From positions 1 through 64,000 of the forward strand of contig DASVQE010000114.1 of assembly GCA_036389275.1 (NCBI GenBank): DNA of 64,000 nucleotides. The letters are read 5' to 3'. Position 1 is the first letter of the stretch. The number at the start of each line of letters is the position of its first letter. Both the position numbers and the translations under genes were made by a program. Below, piece after piece: positions 1-9,440 of this stretch. The notes under the pieces were generated by a model. It had not been told where the DNA came from. It saw only the letters and a list, made by a program, of their open reading frames with translations, and ran no database searches. This DNA comes from QHVT01 sp036389275 (GTDB lineage Bacteria > Acidobacteriota > Thermoanaerobaculia > Gp7-AA8).

Positions 1-923
1 AGGTACTGCGGCTCGAGCGTGGTGGCGTCGCCGGAGATGTTGTCGAGGACCGAGCCGTAGGCGAGGAACGCCGGGCAGCCCTGGACGCAGTCGGACGGCG
101 TGTCAGGCTCGGCGCTCACCGGGCGCTGCTCGACGGTGACGAAGAAGTTCGAGCCGGTGATCGAGCTGCCGAACATGTCCGAGAAGTTCTTGAGGACGTT
201 GCCGAGAGGACCGAGGCGAAGCGTGTACTGCCCCTTCTGATCGGCGGCGGTCATCGTGCCCTGGTAGAGGGTGACGATCATGTCGGTGGTCGAGTACTGC
301 GACGCGTTCACGAGACCGATGTTGCTGCGGAACGTGCCGGCCTGTCCGCCGACGCCGGTCTGACGCAGGCCGGTGATGAAGACCTTGTCGAGACCCTGCG
401 CGTTCTGGAGCGAGCTGACGAAGCTGTACCAGGGAATGCCGGAGAAGAGCTGGCCGGTGGTCGGCGGGTTGGCGCCGGCGCCGTTCGGGATCTGATAGAT
501 GCGGCTTTCCGCGCTGATGGGGCGGAAGTTCTCGGAGACGCCGTGCGTGTCCTGAGTCTCGGGGCCGCAGCTCTTGCCTTTCGCGCAGCCGTTGAAGATG
601 AGCTGACCGAAGCCGGAGTTGAGACCGAGGGTCTTGAAGAAGTCGGGGAACTCACGACGCTCCTGCCCGCGCAGGGTGATGACGTTGCGGAATTCCTGTC
701 CCTTGTTGCCTTCTTCGTTGATCGGCACGTAGATGACCGAAACTTCGACGTCGTCCGGCGCGAGGTTCGCGAGATAGACGTCGGAAATGAAGGTGCCGGT
801 CTGGCCGCCCAGGTGTCCCGCGGTCGGGATGTAAACCTGATCCGCGCCGCGGAAGTTGCTCGCCGACGCACTCACCGCGACGAGCGTGAGGGCCGCCGCA
901 ACTCCGAGTTTCTTGATGAACAT
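1..923 (-). CDS. secreted hypothetical protein, C-terminus outside window
   Basis: The reading frame is open from the ATG at 923 to the left edge (about 307 residues), so the C-terminus is missing. The N-terminus MFIKKLGVAAALTLVAVSASA is a clear Sec signal peptide, with cleavage likely after the ASA or ASAS segment, so the product is exported. A good Shine-Dalgarno (AAGGGGAG) lies about 5 bases before the ATG. The mature part is beta-rich and low in charge, with segments such as YIPTAGHLGGQTG and two later Cys pairs. I do not recognise a named family; it resembles the repeat-poor secreted hypotheticals common in Acidobacteriota. It is divergent from the downstream pseudouridine synthase. The gene call is strong; function is unknown. 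Confidence 0.8.
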   Translation of the reverse strand, partial: MFIKKLGVAAALTLVAVSASASNFRGADQVYIPTAGHLGGQTGTFISDVYLANLAPDDVEVSVIYVPINEEGNKGQEFRNVITLRGQERREFPDFFKTLGLNSGFGQLIFNGCAKGKSCGPETQDTHGVSENFRPISAESRIYQIPNGAGANPPTTGQLFSGIPWYSFVSSLQNAQGLDKVFITGLRQTGVGGQAGTFRSNIGLVNASQYSTTDMIVTLYQGTMTAADQKGQYTLRLGPLGNVLKNFSDMFGSSITGSNFFVTVEQRPVSAEPDTPSDCVQGCPAFLAYGSVLDNISGDATTLEPQY

Positions 924-1087
924 AATCTCCCCTTTAACCACCACTTGATTTGGTCTGACTACATGACGGCGATATGCTGCTCGCGCATTCTAAACGAACT
1001 CTCGCGACTCACGCACTCCCGTCAACGAAGATATACGCAGCATGGCGCGGATTCGTCACAACCGCAGCCATGCTCTTCCGGAGGGAT

Positions 1088-2032
1088 GTGAGCGGCTCAC
1101 GTGCAGAAACGATCGGCGAGGCGCAGAGTGGTCTCCGCCTCGACCGCGCCCTCGGCGAGCTGTTCCCCGAGCACAGCCGCAGTTTTCTGGCGCGCCTGAT
1201 CGAGGAAGGACGGGTTCGCCTCGATCATGCCGTGGCCGCAAAGGCTTCGCAGCGCGTCGAATCGGGGCAGCGCGTCACGGTCGAGATTCCGGCGCCGGCG
1301 CCGAGCGGCCTCGCCTCGCAGGATCTGCCGCTGACGATCCTGCATGAAGACGACGATCTGGTGGTGATCGACAAGCCGGCCGGTCTGGTCGTGCATCCCG
1401 CCGCCGGACATGCGGACGGGACGCTGGTCAACGCGCTGCTCTTTCATGTGAAGGATCTGAGCGGCATCGGCGGCGAGATCCGCCCCGGCATCGTGCACCG
1501 GCTCGACAAGGACACGAGCGGCGTGATGCTGATCGCGAAGAACGACGAGGCGCATCGCACGCTGACGTCGCAATGGGGCACCGAGGCGGTGCGGAAGGAG
1601 TATCTGGCGATCGTCTACGGGACGCCGTCGGAACTGCGCGGCACCGTCGACGCGCCGATCGGACGCGATCCGCGCGACCGCAAGAAGATGGCGGTGGTGG
1701 CCGGCGGCCGTCAGGCCATCACCGACTACGAGGTGCGCGAGCGCCTCCGCTATGTGTCGCTGCTGCGCTGCCGCCTCCGCACCGGCCGCACGCATCAGAT
1801 CCGCCTGCACATGAAGCACCTCGGCCACCCGATCGTGGGCGACCCGCTCTACTCCGGCCCGCAGTGGCGCGGCATCCCGGACAAAAAGGCGCAGCGTGCA
1901 CTCTCATCGCTGCGCCGCCAGGCGTTGCACGCCACGCAAATCACGTTCACCCACCCGCGAACGCAAGCGCCGATGACGTTCGAGTCGCCGCTGCCGGAGG
2001 AGTTGCGGGCCGTGCTCGACGAGCTGCGCTAG
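1088..2032 (+). CDS. rluD: RluA/RluD-family 23S rRNA pseudouridine synthase
   Basis: The product converts specific uridines in large-subunit rRNA to pseudouridine. An N-terminal S4 RNA-binding domain (about residues 10-75, LRLDRALGELFP..SRS..ARLIEEGRV) precedes the catalytic domain. The RluA signature HRLDKDTSGVMLIAK starts near residue 137, with the catalytic Asp at about 140; DKPAGLVVHP and the C-terminal RTGRTHQIRLHMKHLGHPIVGDPLY motif are also present. I chose the GTG at 1088 because GGAGGG sits 3-4 bases before it and the N-terminus then matches RluD length (314 aa). An in-frame ATG at 1070 is the alternative. The exact target uridine, and therefore RluD rather than RluB/C naming, is family-level inference. 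Confidence 0.93.
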   Translation: MSGSRAETIGEAQSGLRLDRALGELFPEHSRSFLARLIEEGRVRLDHAVAAKASQRVESGQRVTVEIPAPAPSGLASQDLPLTILHEDDDLVVIDKPAGLVVHPAAGHADGTLVNALLFHVKDLSGIGGEIRPGIVHRLDKDTSGVMLIAKNDEAHRTLTSQWGTEAVRKEYLAIVYGTPSELRGTVDAPIGRDPRDRKKMAVVAGGRQAITDYEVRERLRYVSLLRCRLRTGRTHQIRLHMKHLGHPIVGDPLYSGPQWRGIPDKKAQRALSSLRRQALHATQITFTHPRTQAPMTFESPLPEELRAVLDELR

Positions 2033-2045
2033 ACTCGCGGCGCAC

Positions 2046-2417
2046 ATGCGCTCGATCGCACTGGCAGCACCCGGCGGCAGCGACGGCGGCCGCGGTCCGA
2101 CGGATCTCGATGTCGCCATGCTGGTCGCCCTCGCCGAGCGGCGGTTCGGCGTGCCGCACGAAACGGCGACCGATCTCGCGTGCGACGTGGTGCTCTCGTA
2201 TCTCCAGACCACGTCGAGGATCACCGACGTGCGCGCATGGTCCATCGCCGCGATGGCAAACGCCTGCCGCCACTACCGGCGCAGCCAGGGACGCGCCGAA
2301 GAGCTGCCGCCGGACGCGCCCGACGCGCCGTCCGACACCGCGCTGGCCGACCGGTTCACGTTGCGGATGCACCTGGAGAATCTGCGGGCGTTTCTGCGCG
2401 GGCGGCCGCTGCGTTGA
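2046..2417 (+). CDS. truncated ECF sigma-factor-like protein (region 2 only)
   Basis: This 123-residue protein has a segment (about residues 22-80, LVALAERRFGVP.ETATDLACDVVLSYLQ...DVRAWSIAAMANACRHYRR) that resembles sigma-70 region 2 of ECF factors: core-binding helices followed by the -10 recognition helix. There is no region 4, so as written it could not read a -35 element. The frame stops at 2417, just before a perfect palindrome. It starts 14 bases after the pseudouridine synthase stop. It may be a decayed sigma factor or a small region-2-only regulator. The assignment rests on sequence pattern only. Confidence 0.55.
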   Translation: MRSIALAAPGGSDGGRGPTDLDVAMLVALAERRFGVPHETATDLACDVVLSYLQTTSRITDVRAWSIAAMANACRHYRRSQGRAEELPPDAPDAPSDTALADRFTLRMHLENLRAFLRGRPLR

Positions 2418-2426
2418 CGACGGAGA

Positions 2427-2448
2427 ACGACCGGAGGCCTCCGGTCGT
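2427..2448. repeat. 22-bp perfect palindrome between convergent genes
   Basis: The bases around GACCGGAGGCCTCCGGTC form an 11-bp perfect dyad with no spacer. It lies between the stop of the sigma-like gene (2417) and the stop of ftsX (2451), so it could act as a bidirectional terminator, though no T-run follows. The core GGAGGCCTCCGG is shared with the larger palindromic elements at 3944-4004 and 41783-41962, suggesting a short member of the same family. Confidence 0.7.
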
Positions 2449-2450
2449 CG

Positions 2451-3377
2451 CTAGCCCTCGGTGCGCTCGCGCACCGACAGCCACGAGCCGAACCAGCCGG
2501 CGATCATGCCGCCGGCCACGAGGGCGGCGATCTTCTGCCACGGCAGGAACACCGAGAAGAGGAAGCCCCAGAGGATCGAGCTCGAAGGGGCGAGGGCGCG
2601 GCGGGCGGCTTCGAAGAGCGACCATAAAAGCAGGATGGACAGCAATCCACCCATCGTTCCCTGCAGAAATCCTTCGATCAGGAACGGGCCGCGGATGATA
2701 CGCTCGGTCGCGCCGACGAGGCGCATGATCTCGATCTCTTCGCGATAAAGCATCATCGTCAGCCGGATGACGTTGGCGATAGTGAAGGCGGCGGCGATGG
2801 CGAGGACGCCGCCGGCGATGAGGCCGGCGGCGTTGATCACGCCGATCAGCCGCCGCAGCCGCGCGATCCACTCCCAGTCGTACTGCACCTGATCGACTCC
2901 CGGCATCGTCTCCAGCGCGTCCATGCGCTGGCGGAAGGCGCGCGACTGCGCGCGCGACGGCGCGACGTCGGCCTCGAACGACGGCGGGAACGGGTTGTCG
3001 TCGAGCGAGCCGACCACTTCGGAGAGGTTCGTGAAGTAGCGCTTGAACCGCGCCAGTGCTTCCTCGCGCGTGACAAAGCGGCGCCGCGCGAACTCCGGCG
3101 CCGACGCCAGCGCCGCATCGACGCTCCTCACCTGCTCCGGCGTCGCCTCGGCGTCGAGATAGATCACCACGCGCGACTTCCCTTGCCACTCCTCGGCCGC
3201 GTGCGAGAGGTTCTCCGCGATCAACAGAAAGCAGCCGACCACCAGCAGCGAGATGGTGATCATGGCCACGGCCACGAAGCTGGTGCGCTTCGAGACCCAC
3301 AACCGCCGCACCGCCTCGCGGAAAAAGTAGGAGAAGGTGTTCGACGGGACGTCGACGTCGGCGGACCGTTGCGACAT
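2451..3377 (-). CDS. ftsX: cell division protein FtsX (ABC transporter permease-like)
   Basis: FtsX is the membrane partner of FtsE; together they activate peptidoglycan hydrolases at the septum. The 308-residue protein has a cytoplasmic N-terminus with a basic YFFREAVRRLWVSKR segment and TM1 (SFVAVAMITISLLVVGCFLL). A periplasmic extracellular loop follows (about residues 60-170, with VVIYLDAEATPEQV and FVTREEALARF), then three C-terminal TM helices. This layout is typical of FtsX. In most genomes ftsX directly follows ftsE. Here the two are separated by about 660 bp that contain a decayed subtilase gene on the opposite strand. The ATG at 3377 fits the family N-terminus. Confidence 0.93.
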   Translation of the reverse strand: MSQRSADVDVPSNTFSYFFREAVRRLWVSKRTSFVAVAMITISLLVVGCFLLIAENLSHAAEEWQGKSRVVIYLDAEATPEQVRSVDAALASAPEFARRRFVTREEALARFKRYFTNLSEVVGSLDDNPFPPSFEADVAPSRAQSRAFRQRMDALETMPGVDQVQYDWEWIARLRRLIGVINAAGLIAGGVLAIAAAFTIANVIRLTMMLYREEIEIMRLVGATERIIRGPFLIEGFLQGTMGGLLSILLLWSLFEAARRALAPSSSILWGFLFSVFLPWQKIAALVAGGMIAGWFGSWLSVRERTEG

Positions 3378-3399
3378 GCTCGGCGCCAGAGTACGTCAC

Positions 3400-3931
3400 T
3401 TCGGCGGCGCGGTCTCGACCCGCTGCCAGACCGCATCGTCGACGACGATGAATGGCGGCGTGCCGGTGCGCATCCTCCTCGGCTGCGGCGACGGATTCGC
3501 GGATGACGTGCTGTGGCATCTCGACCGGATCGACTAGGTCGCGCCGGAGCTGAACGGCCGCGCGTACCGCGGGCACGGCGGCCGCGGCAGCGTGATCTAC
3601 ATCGTCGACACCGGCGTGCTGGCCACGCACGACGAGTTCATGACCGCCACGGGCAGCCGCGTCATCGCCGGCTACGAGGGTCGGTCCGCGCATCGACGGA
3701 GTGATGACCGTCGGCGGAACGGCGCGTGACAACAGCATCTGGCGCTACAGCTGCCGCGGCGAAGAGGTCTTCGCGCCGGCGGAAGAGCTGCTCGTGGCGT
3801 CGTCGTCGGGTCACGATCACTATCGCGCCGGCGGACCATTGCCGACGTCCGGCACGTCGTGGTCGGCGCCCGCGGTGGCCAGCGTCGCGGCGCGGCGCGG
3901 TGCGGCACTAGCCGCACGCTCCGACTTTGCC
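3400..3931 (+). pseudogene. decayed subtilisin-family (S8) serine protease
   Basis: Remnants of a subtilase occur in order. The first frame carries DDVLWHLDRID, then an in-frame TAG at 3535-3537 where the family often has Gln. It continues with VAPELNGRAYRGHGGRGSVIYIVDTGV, which holds the catalytic Asp region, up to about 3683. A different frame then resumes at about 3698 with VMTVGGTARDN, VFAPAEELLVASS and SGTSWSAPAVASVAA, the catalytic Ser region. The part holding the catalytic His (HGTH) is deleted. So there is one stop, one internal deletion and one frame change. The family assignment follows from the Asp and Ser motifs. The remnant lies inside the ftsE-ftsX gap. The 5' limit is approximate. 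Confidence 0.82.
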
Positions 3932-3943
3932 AACGGCTCGGGG

Positions 3944-4004
3944 ACGACGAGAGGCCTCCGGCGTCTGGGGCCCTCGGCCCCAGCCGCCGGAGGCCTCCCG
4001 TCGT
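3944..4004. repeat. palindromic intergenic element (REP-like), short member
   Basis: This is an imperfect inverted repeat of about 61 bp with arms of about 27 bases, containing GAGGCCTCCGG and CTGGGGCC on the left and their complements on the right. The right arm matches the right arm of the long element at 41783-41962 almost base for base (CTCGGCCCCAGCCGCCGGAG). It lies between the subtilase remnant and the ftsE stop codon. Confidence 0.8.
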
Positions 4005-4037
4005 ACCCGAGCCCTTGGCGAAGTCAGAGCCTGCCGC

Positions 4038-4760
4038 TTAGCCGCCGATGCCGAACAGCGCTGCGCCTTCGCGGACGTTGCTGCGCGGCTCGATGATGCG
4101 CGCGCGCTCGTCGAGCAGGCGCCCGTTTTCGAGCGTGAGCGTGCGGCGGCCGCTCGTGCGAATCAGCTCGCGGTCGTGCGTGGCCAGCAGCACCGTCGAC
4201 CCGCGCAGGTTCGCCTCGGCGAAGATCTGCACGATCTCGTGCGACAGATCGGGATCGAGATTGCCGGTCGGCTCGTCGGCGATCAGCACCAGCGGATCGT
4301 TGATCAGCGCGCGTGCGATGGCCACGCGCTGCTGCTCGCCGCCGGAGAGCTGCGGCGGATAGGCATTCAGCTTGTGATGCAGATTCACCATCCGCAGCGC
4401 CTGATACGCCTTCTTCTTGTGCTCCTTCGGCGGCACGTTCAGCACCGTGAGGATGAACGAGAGATTCTCGAACACCGTCATCCGCTCGATGAGCTTGAAG
4501 TCCTGGAACACCATTCCGATCTCGCGGCGGAAGTAGGGCAACTGCGACTTCTTCATCGCGTTGAGATTGCGGCCGTTGACGACCACCTGCCCTTCGCTCG
4601 GCGCGATCTGCCGGAGGATCAGCTTCAGCAGCGTCGACTTGCCGGCGCCGCTCGGACCGGTGAGAAAGACGAACTCACCTTTCTCGAGGTGGAAGGTGAC
4701 GTCGTACAGCGCGGTCGAGTAGCGGTCGAAGCGCTTGGTGACGTGGTAGAAGTGGATCAT
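4038..4760 (-). CDS. ftsE: cell division ATP-binding protein FtsE
   Basis: FtsE is the ABC ATPase that drives FtsX. The 240-residue protein has Walker A (GPSGAGKST, about 36-44), Q-loop (VFQDFKL), signature (LSGGEQQRVAIARAL), Walker B (VLIADEPTGNLDP) and H-loop (LLATHDREL). The N-terminus MIHFYHVTKRFD is typical of FtsE. The C-terminus is about 15-20 residues longer than usual. The start codon lies in the 3' arm of a 10-bp dyad (4756-4779) and no Shine-Dalgarno is visible, so initiation may be structure-controlled. crcB ends 24 bases upstream in the same direction. Confidence 0.95.
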   Translation of the reverse strand: MIHFYHVTKRFDRYSTALYDVTFHLEKGEFVFLTGPSGAGKSTLLKLILRQIAPSEGQVVVNGRNLNAMKKSQLPYFRREIGMVFQDFKLIERMTVFENLSFILTVLNVPPKEHKKKAYQALRMVNLHHKLNAYPPQLSGGEQQRVAIARALINDPLVLIADEPTGNLDPDLSHEIVQIFAEANLRGSTVLLATHDRELIRTSGRRTLTLENGRLLDERARIIEPRSNVREGAALFGIGG

Positions 4761-4779
4761 GGGCGGCCGCGCCCATGAT
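4756..4779. promoter_or_regulatory. hairpin over the ftsE start codon
   Basis: ATCATGGGCG and CGCCCATGAT are perfect 10-bp arms separated by 4 bases. On the transcribed strand the true ATG of ftsE is in the second arm, and a second out-of-frame ATG is in the first. Such a hairpin would hide the start codon in the mRNA. A regulatory role is inference. Confidence 0.5.
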
Positions 4780-4784
4780 ACCCG

Positions 4785-5126
4785 CTACTCGAGAGCGCGC
4801 GCGACGAAGATGCCGGCCGCGCCGGCGGCGAGGCAGCCGACGACCGTCACGCCGAGGTTCAGGAGCGCCGCGCCGGCCGCACCGGCGCGCAGCCATTGCA
4901 GCGTCTCCTGATTGAACGCGGAGTAGGTGGTGAAGCCGCCGAGGATGCCGGTGACGACGAAGTAGCGCAGCTCGGACGACGGCGCGATGCGCTCCATGAC
5001 CAGGGCGATGGCGAAGGAGCCGACCAGGTTCACCACCACCGTCGCGTGCGGGACCGCGAGGCCGGTGAGATAACGCGCGCCGCTGCCGAGAGCACCGCCG
5101 AGGCAGACCAGCAGCAGGCGCGTCAT
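4785..5126 (-). CDS. crcB: fluoride ion channel CrcB/FluC
   Basis: This small integral membrane protein (113 aa, the normal length) exports fluoride as a dual-topology dimer. Family motifs are present: GGALGSGARYL at the N-terminus, the Asn in TVVVNLVGSFAIAL, and GILGGFTTYSAFNQE, which matches the GxxGGxTTFSTF consensus with the pore Phe and Thr residues. Four TM helices are predicted by eye. It sits at the end of the ABC exporter cluster with a 10-base gap. I see no fluoride riboswitch, since upstream is coding sequence. Confidence 0.94.
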   Translation of the reverse strand: MTRLLLVCLGGALGSGARYLTGLAVPHATVVVNLVGSFAIALVMERIAPSSELRYFVVTGILGGFTTYSAFNQETLQWLRAGAAGAALLNLGVTVVGCLAAGAAGIFVARALE

Positions 5127-5136
5127 CGTCGTGACG

Positions 5137-6324
5137 TCAACGCTCGCGCAGCGCCGCCGACACCGGCAGACGCGCGGCGCGGATGGCCGGGAACAGTCCG
5201 CCGATCAAGCCGATGAAGAGCGCATAGACGATGGCCCAGGTCATCAGCCGCGCGTTGACGTCGAAGGCGAAGGCGACCTGGCTGAACGACTGCCAGTTCA
5301 TCGTCGCGGCGCGATAACCGTCGAAGAGCAGATAGGCGCCGATCGCGCCGATGAGACCTCCGGCCAGCGCGAGCAGCAGCGCCTCGAACATCACCGAGAC
5401 CATCACCGCGCCGCCGCCGAAGCCGAGGGCTTCGAGCGTGGCGATCTCGCGCGAGCGCGCGGCCACGGCCGTGTACATCGTGTTCAGCGCGCCGAAGATC
5501 GCCGCCAGACCCATCAGCGTGCAGATCGCCGCGGCCAATCCGCGCACGAGCTTCTGCAGCGCCTGCGACTGCGCGGCGTAGTAGTCGCTCTCGGTCTCGA
5601 TGCGGAGGTTCACGCGCGGATCGGCGGTGAGCGCATCCTTGAAGGTGCGGAAGCTGCCGGCGGAGGCGAGCTTCACCTGCACCGTCTGATAGGAGCTGCC
5701 GCGGTGATACGCCGGCGCGAGCACCGCCGCATCGGCCCACACTTCCGACTCCGAGATGCCGCCGTTGCCTTCGAAGACGCCGACGATCTTCCAACTGGTC
5801 TGGCCGAAGTGCAGCTCGGTGCCGACCTCGGTATTCGCGAACTGCGTCTGCGCCGCACGGCCGACGATCACCTCGTTCGTGCCCCAGCGGAACATCCGCC
5901 CTTCGACCACTTTGATTTCCGGCCGCACCGCGAATGCTTCGCGCCGCACGCCGCGCATCGGCACGTTTGCGCCGGTGTTCGTCGAGCGCTTCGGCAAGTC
6001 GACGAGCACGAAGAGCTCCGGTGAGGCGAGCGGTCCGATGGCGGAGCGCGCGACGCCGGGCGCGTTGCGGATGATCTCCACGTCGTCGCGCACCAGCACG
6101 CTCGTCATCTCCGAGTCGGCGCCGCCGCGCAGCACGACCGCCGTGTCGGGCGAGCCGGCCGCGGTCATCACGCGCTGAAAGCCTTCGCCGATCGAGAGCA
6201 CGCCGACCAGCACCGCCACGACGCCGGCCACGCCGACCACCGCGGCCGCCGCCGAGCCTTTGCGCGACGGAAGCGTGCGCAGACTGAATCCGAGAAGCGC
6301 GCCGAGTTGCGAGAACCAGTTCAT
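5137..6324 (-). CDS. ABC transporter permease, MacB/FtsX type (second permease)
   Basis: The 395-residue protein has the MacB layout. TM1 lies near residues 22-45 (AAAAVVGVAGVVAVLVGVLSI) and is followed by a large periplasmic MacB-PCD domain (about 50-270). Three C-terminal TM helices form the FtsX domain (about 275-390, with TLEALGFGGGAVMVSVMFEALLLALAGGLIGA and GLFPAIRAARLPVSAALRER). The start overlaps the stop of the preceding permease by one base (TAATG), so the two are translationally coupled. With the ATPase and adaptor upstream it likely forms a tripartite efflux or lipoprotein-type exporter. The substrate is unknown. Confidence 0.9.
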   Translation of the reverse strand: MNWFSQLGALLGFSLRTLPSRKGSAAAAVVGVAGVVAVLVGVLSIGEGFQRVMTAAGSPDTAVVLRGGADSEMTSVLVRDDVEIIRNAPGVARSAIGPLASPELFVLVDLPKRSTNTGANVPMRGVRREAFAVRPEIKVVEGRMFRWGTNEVIVGRAAQTQFANTEVGTELHFGQTSWKIVGVFEGNGGISESEVWADAAVLAPAYHRGSSYQTVQVKLASAGSFRTFKDALTADPRVNLRIETESDYYAAQSQALQKLVRGLAAAICTLMGLAAIFGALNTMYTAVAARSREIATLEALGFGGGAVMVSVMFEALLLALAGGLIGAIGAYLLFDGYRAATMNWQSFSQVAFAFDVNARLMTWAIVYALFIGLIGGLFPAIRAARLPVSAALRER

Positions 6325-7474
6325 TACTCTCTCCGAAGTGCGTCGACAGGGTTGAGGCGCATGGCCTGGATGGCCGGCAGCGCGCCGGTGACGAGGCCGA
6401 GCAGCACGACCAGCACGATGCCGAATGCGAGCTGCGACGGCGGCACGCGGAAGATCGGCAGCGCGCCGCCGGTGGGATCGCCGGCGCCGACCGCGAGCAT
6501 ACCGAGGACGAGTCCGATCGCGCCGGCCACACAGGCAAGCAGCAGCGACTCGGCGATGACCATTCCGAGCATCTGCGCGTCGGTGAAGCCGATGGCCTTC
6601 AGCACGCCGAGCTCGCCGGTGCGCTCGCGCACCGCCTGAGCCATGGTGTTGCCGGCCACGAGCAGGATGGTGAAGAAGACCGCGGTGAGGATGGCGATCA
6701 CGATGGCGCCGATGTTCCCCATCTGTTCCGCAAAGCCCTTGATGAACGCTTTCTCCGTCTCGGTCTTCGTCTCGTACGGCGAGTTGGCGAAGCGCTCATC
6801 AATGCGCCGCACGATGTCCTCGGCGCGGCTCGGGTCCTTGATCCGGATCACGTACCAGCCGGTCATGCCCTGGCCGCGCTGCCGGTTCTCATCCATGAAG
6901 TCGTGGCGGAAGTAGAACGTCGACGTGTCGGTCTCCGGCGTCTTGCCGTCGTAGATGCCGACCAGATCGAACGTCCAGAGGCTGCCGCCGTTCTTCGCGG
7001 TCATGTACGTGGCCTTGATCGGGATCTTCTGCCCGATCTTCCAGTGGAAGCGGTCGGCGAGCTTGCGTCCGGCGATGGCGCCGGTGCGCGTGGCCAGCCA
7101 CGCCTCTTTCTCGGCCGGCTTGATCAGGAACTCCGGATACATCTGCACGAACTCCGGCGCGTTCACCGCGATCTGCGGGAACTGGTTGCGCGGGTCCTGA
7201 TAGATGCCGCCGAACCACGCCTGTTCGGTCGCCATCGAGACGCCGTCGATCTGCTCGAGCTGCGCCTCGTACGACTGCGGCAGCGGCTGGATGAGCGTAA
7301 TGCGATTGCGCACGATCAGCCGGTCGGCGCCGGCCACGCTCACGCCCATGCCGAAGGCGTTGCGGATCGCGGCGAGATACGCGAACAGCACGAACGCCAC
7401 GATGATCGAGAGGATGGTCAGGATCGTGCGCGTCTTGTGACGCGTGAAGTTGGCAAAGATCAGCCCTGCGAATT

Positions 7475-7478
<4 letters not shown>
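6324..7478 (-). CDS. ABC transporter permease, MacB/FtsX type (first permease)
   Basis: The 384-residue protein has TM1 (ILTILSIIVAFVLFAYLAAI, about 17-37), a periplasmic MacB-PCD domain, and a C-terminal FtsX domain (ELGVLKAIGFTDAQMLGMVIAESLLLACVAGAIG; ALPAIQAMRLNPVDALRRE). It differs from the following permease and is probably its heterodimer partner. It overlaps the ATPase gene by 4 bases (ATGA). The conserved GxLKAIGFT segment is the coupling-helix region that contacts the ATPase. Confidence 0.92.
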
Positions 7479-8161
<683 letters not shown>

Positions 8162-8169
8162 GATTTCTC

Positions 8170-9378
8170 CTATTTGGCGACGCGCACGGCGTCGCCGTCT
8201 TTCAATTCGGCAGGTCCGGCCACGACGATCTGCTCGCCATCGGAGACTCCCGACGCGAGCCGCGCGACCTCACCCTCGGTGGCGGCGACTTTCACCGCCC
8301 GCCGCTCCACTTTTCCTTCGCGCACGACGTAGACGACGTCCTGCTCGCCGTCGCGCCGCAATGCGCTCTTCGGCACTTCGACCACCTGCGTCGCCGCGGC
8401 CGACGGCTCGTCGGTGATGAACGTGACTTTCACGCCCATGTCCGGCAATACGCGCTCGTCGCGCTGGTCGAAGGCGATGCGCACTTTCACCGTCGCCTTC
8501 TGCCGGTCGGCGGTCGGCACGGCGGTGATGACGTGCGCCGGGATCTTCCAGTCGGGATAGGCGTCGAGCACCGCTTCGACGCGCTGGTTCGGACGAACGC
8601 GATTGATGTACGCCTCGTTGACGTCGACTTCGATCTCGAGCGAGGCCATGTCGACGATGGTGCAGACGCCGGTGCGGGTGAAGCCGCCGCCGGCTGACAC
8701 GGGCGAGATCATCTCGCCGGGCTGCGCGTCTTTCGAGACGACCACGCCGTCGAACGGCGCGCGGATGATGGTGTCTTCGACGTTCTGCCGCTGCAGGTCG
8801 GCCTGCCGGTGCGCGCTCGCGAGCTGGTCGCTCTGCGCCGCGAGGCGCGCGCGCTGCGCGTCGAGCTGCGCCCGCGCACGATCGAGGTCGGCGCGCGACG
8901 AGATCTCGCTCTGCGCCAGCCGCGCCGCGCGGTCGTAGTCGAGCTGCGCCTCGCGGATGCGCACGCGCGTTTCCTCGAGTGCGCTCGACGCGGCCGCCGC
9001 CTCGGCATTCGCCACCGCCAGCCCTTTCGAGACGTACGACGCATCGAGCCGCGCCAGCTCCTGTCCCGCTTTCACGTGCATGCCTTCCTCGATGAAGACG
9101 TCGGCGACTTTGCCGGTGACTTTCGAGGAGACGGTGGCCTGCCGCCGCGCGGTGACGTAGCCGCTGGCGTTGAGCACCGCGCCGCGGCTCGCGCCGGCGA
9201 CGACGTGCGCGCTGGCCACGCGGACTTCCGCGGCGCGGCCGCGCGTGAGCGACCAGGCGATGACGGCCAGGGCGATGACGGCGACCGGAACGATCACCCA
9301 CACCAGCGGCCGGCGGCGGCGCACATCCTCATCGGGACGCGCAATGCGAAGACTCTCGAGAGCGGCTTTATCAACCAT
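8170..9378 (-). CDS. efflux transporter periplasmic adaptor (HlyD/MacA family)
   Basis: This membrane fusion protein links the inner-membrane exporter to the outer membrane. An N-terminal anchor (PLVWVIVPVAVIALAVIAWSL) is followed by a lipoyl-like half (GYVTARRQATVSSKVTGKVADVFIEEGMHVKAGQELARLD). Next comes a long alpha-hairpin coiled coil (about residues 95-205, rich in Ala, Arg and Glu) and the second lipoyl half (IRAPFDGVVVSKDAQPGEMISP). A beta-barrel and a membrane-proximal domain end the protein. I chose the ATG at 9378; a GTG at 9390 is in frame. It is the first gene of the exporter cluster. Confidence 0.92.
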   Translation of the reverse strand: MVDKAALESLRIARPDEDVRRRRPLVWVIVPVAVIALAVIAWSLTRGRAAEVRVASAHVVAGASRGAVLNASGYVTARRQATVSSKVTGKVADVFIEEGMHVKAGQELARLDASYVSKGLAVANAEAAAASSALEETRVRIREAQLDYDRAARLAQSEISSRADLDRARAQLDAQRARLAAQSDQLASAHRQADLQRQNVEDTIIRAPFDGVVVSKDAQPGEMISPVSAGGGFTRTGVCTIVDMASLEIEVDVNEAYINRVRPNQRVEAVLDAYPDWKIPAHVITAVPTADRQKATVKVRIAFDQRDERVLPDMGVKVTFITDEPSAAATQVVEVPKSALRRDGEQDVVYVVREGKVERRAVKVAATEGEVARLASGVSDGEQIVVAGPAELKDGDAVRVAK

Positions 9379-9440
9379 TGGACGACGCACATTATGCGTG
9401 CGCCCGCCGCTCTTGTCAGTTGACGTTTGTCAGGACTTTG

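Noticed and set aside
4780..5200. Fluoride riboswitch before crcB
   Set aside because: The sequence upstream of crcB is permease coding sequence and shows no conserved riboswitch core.
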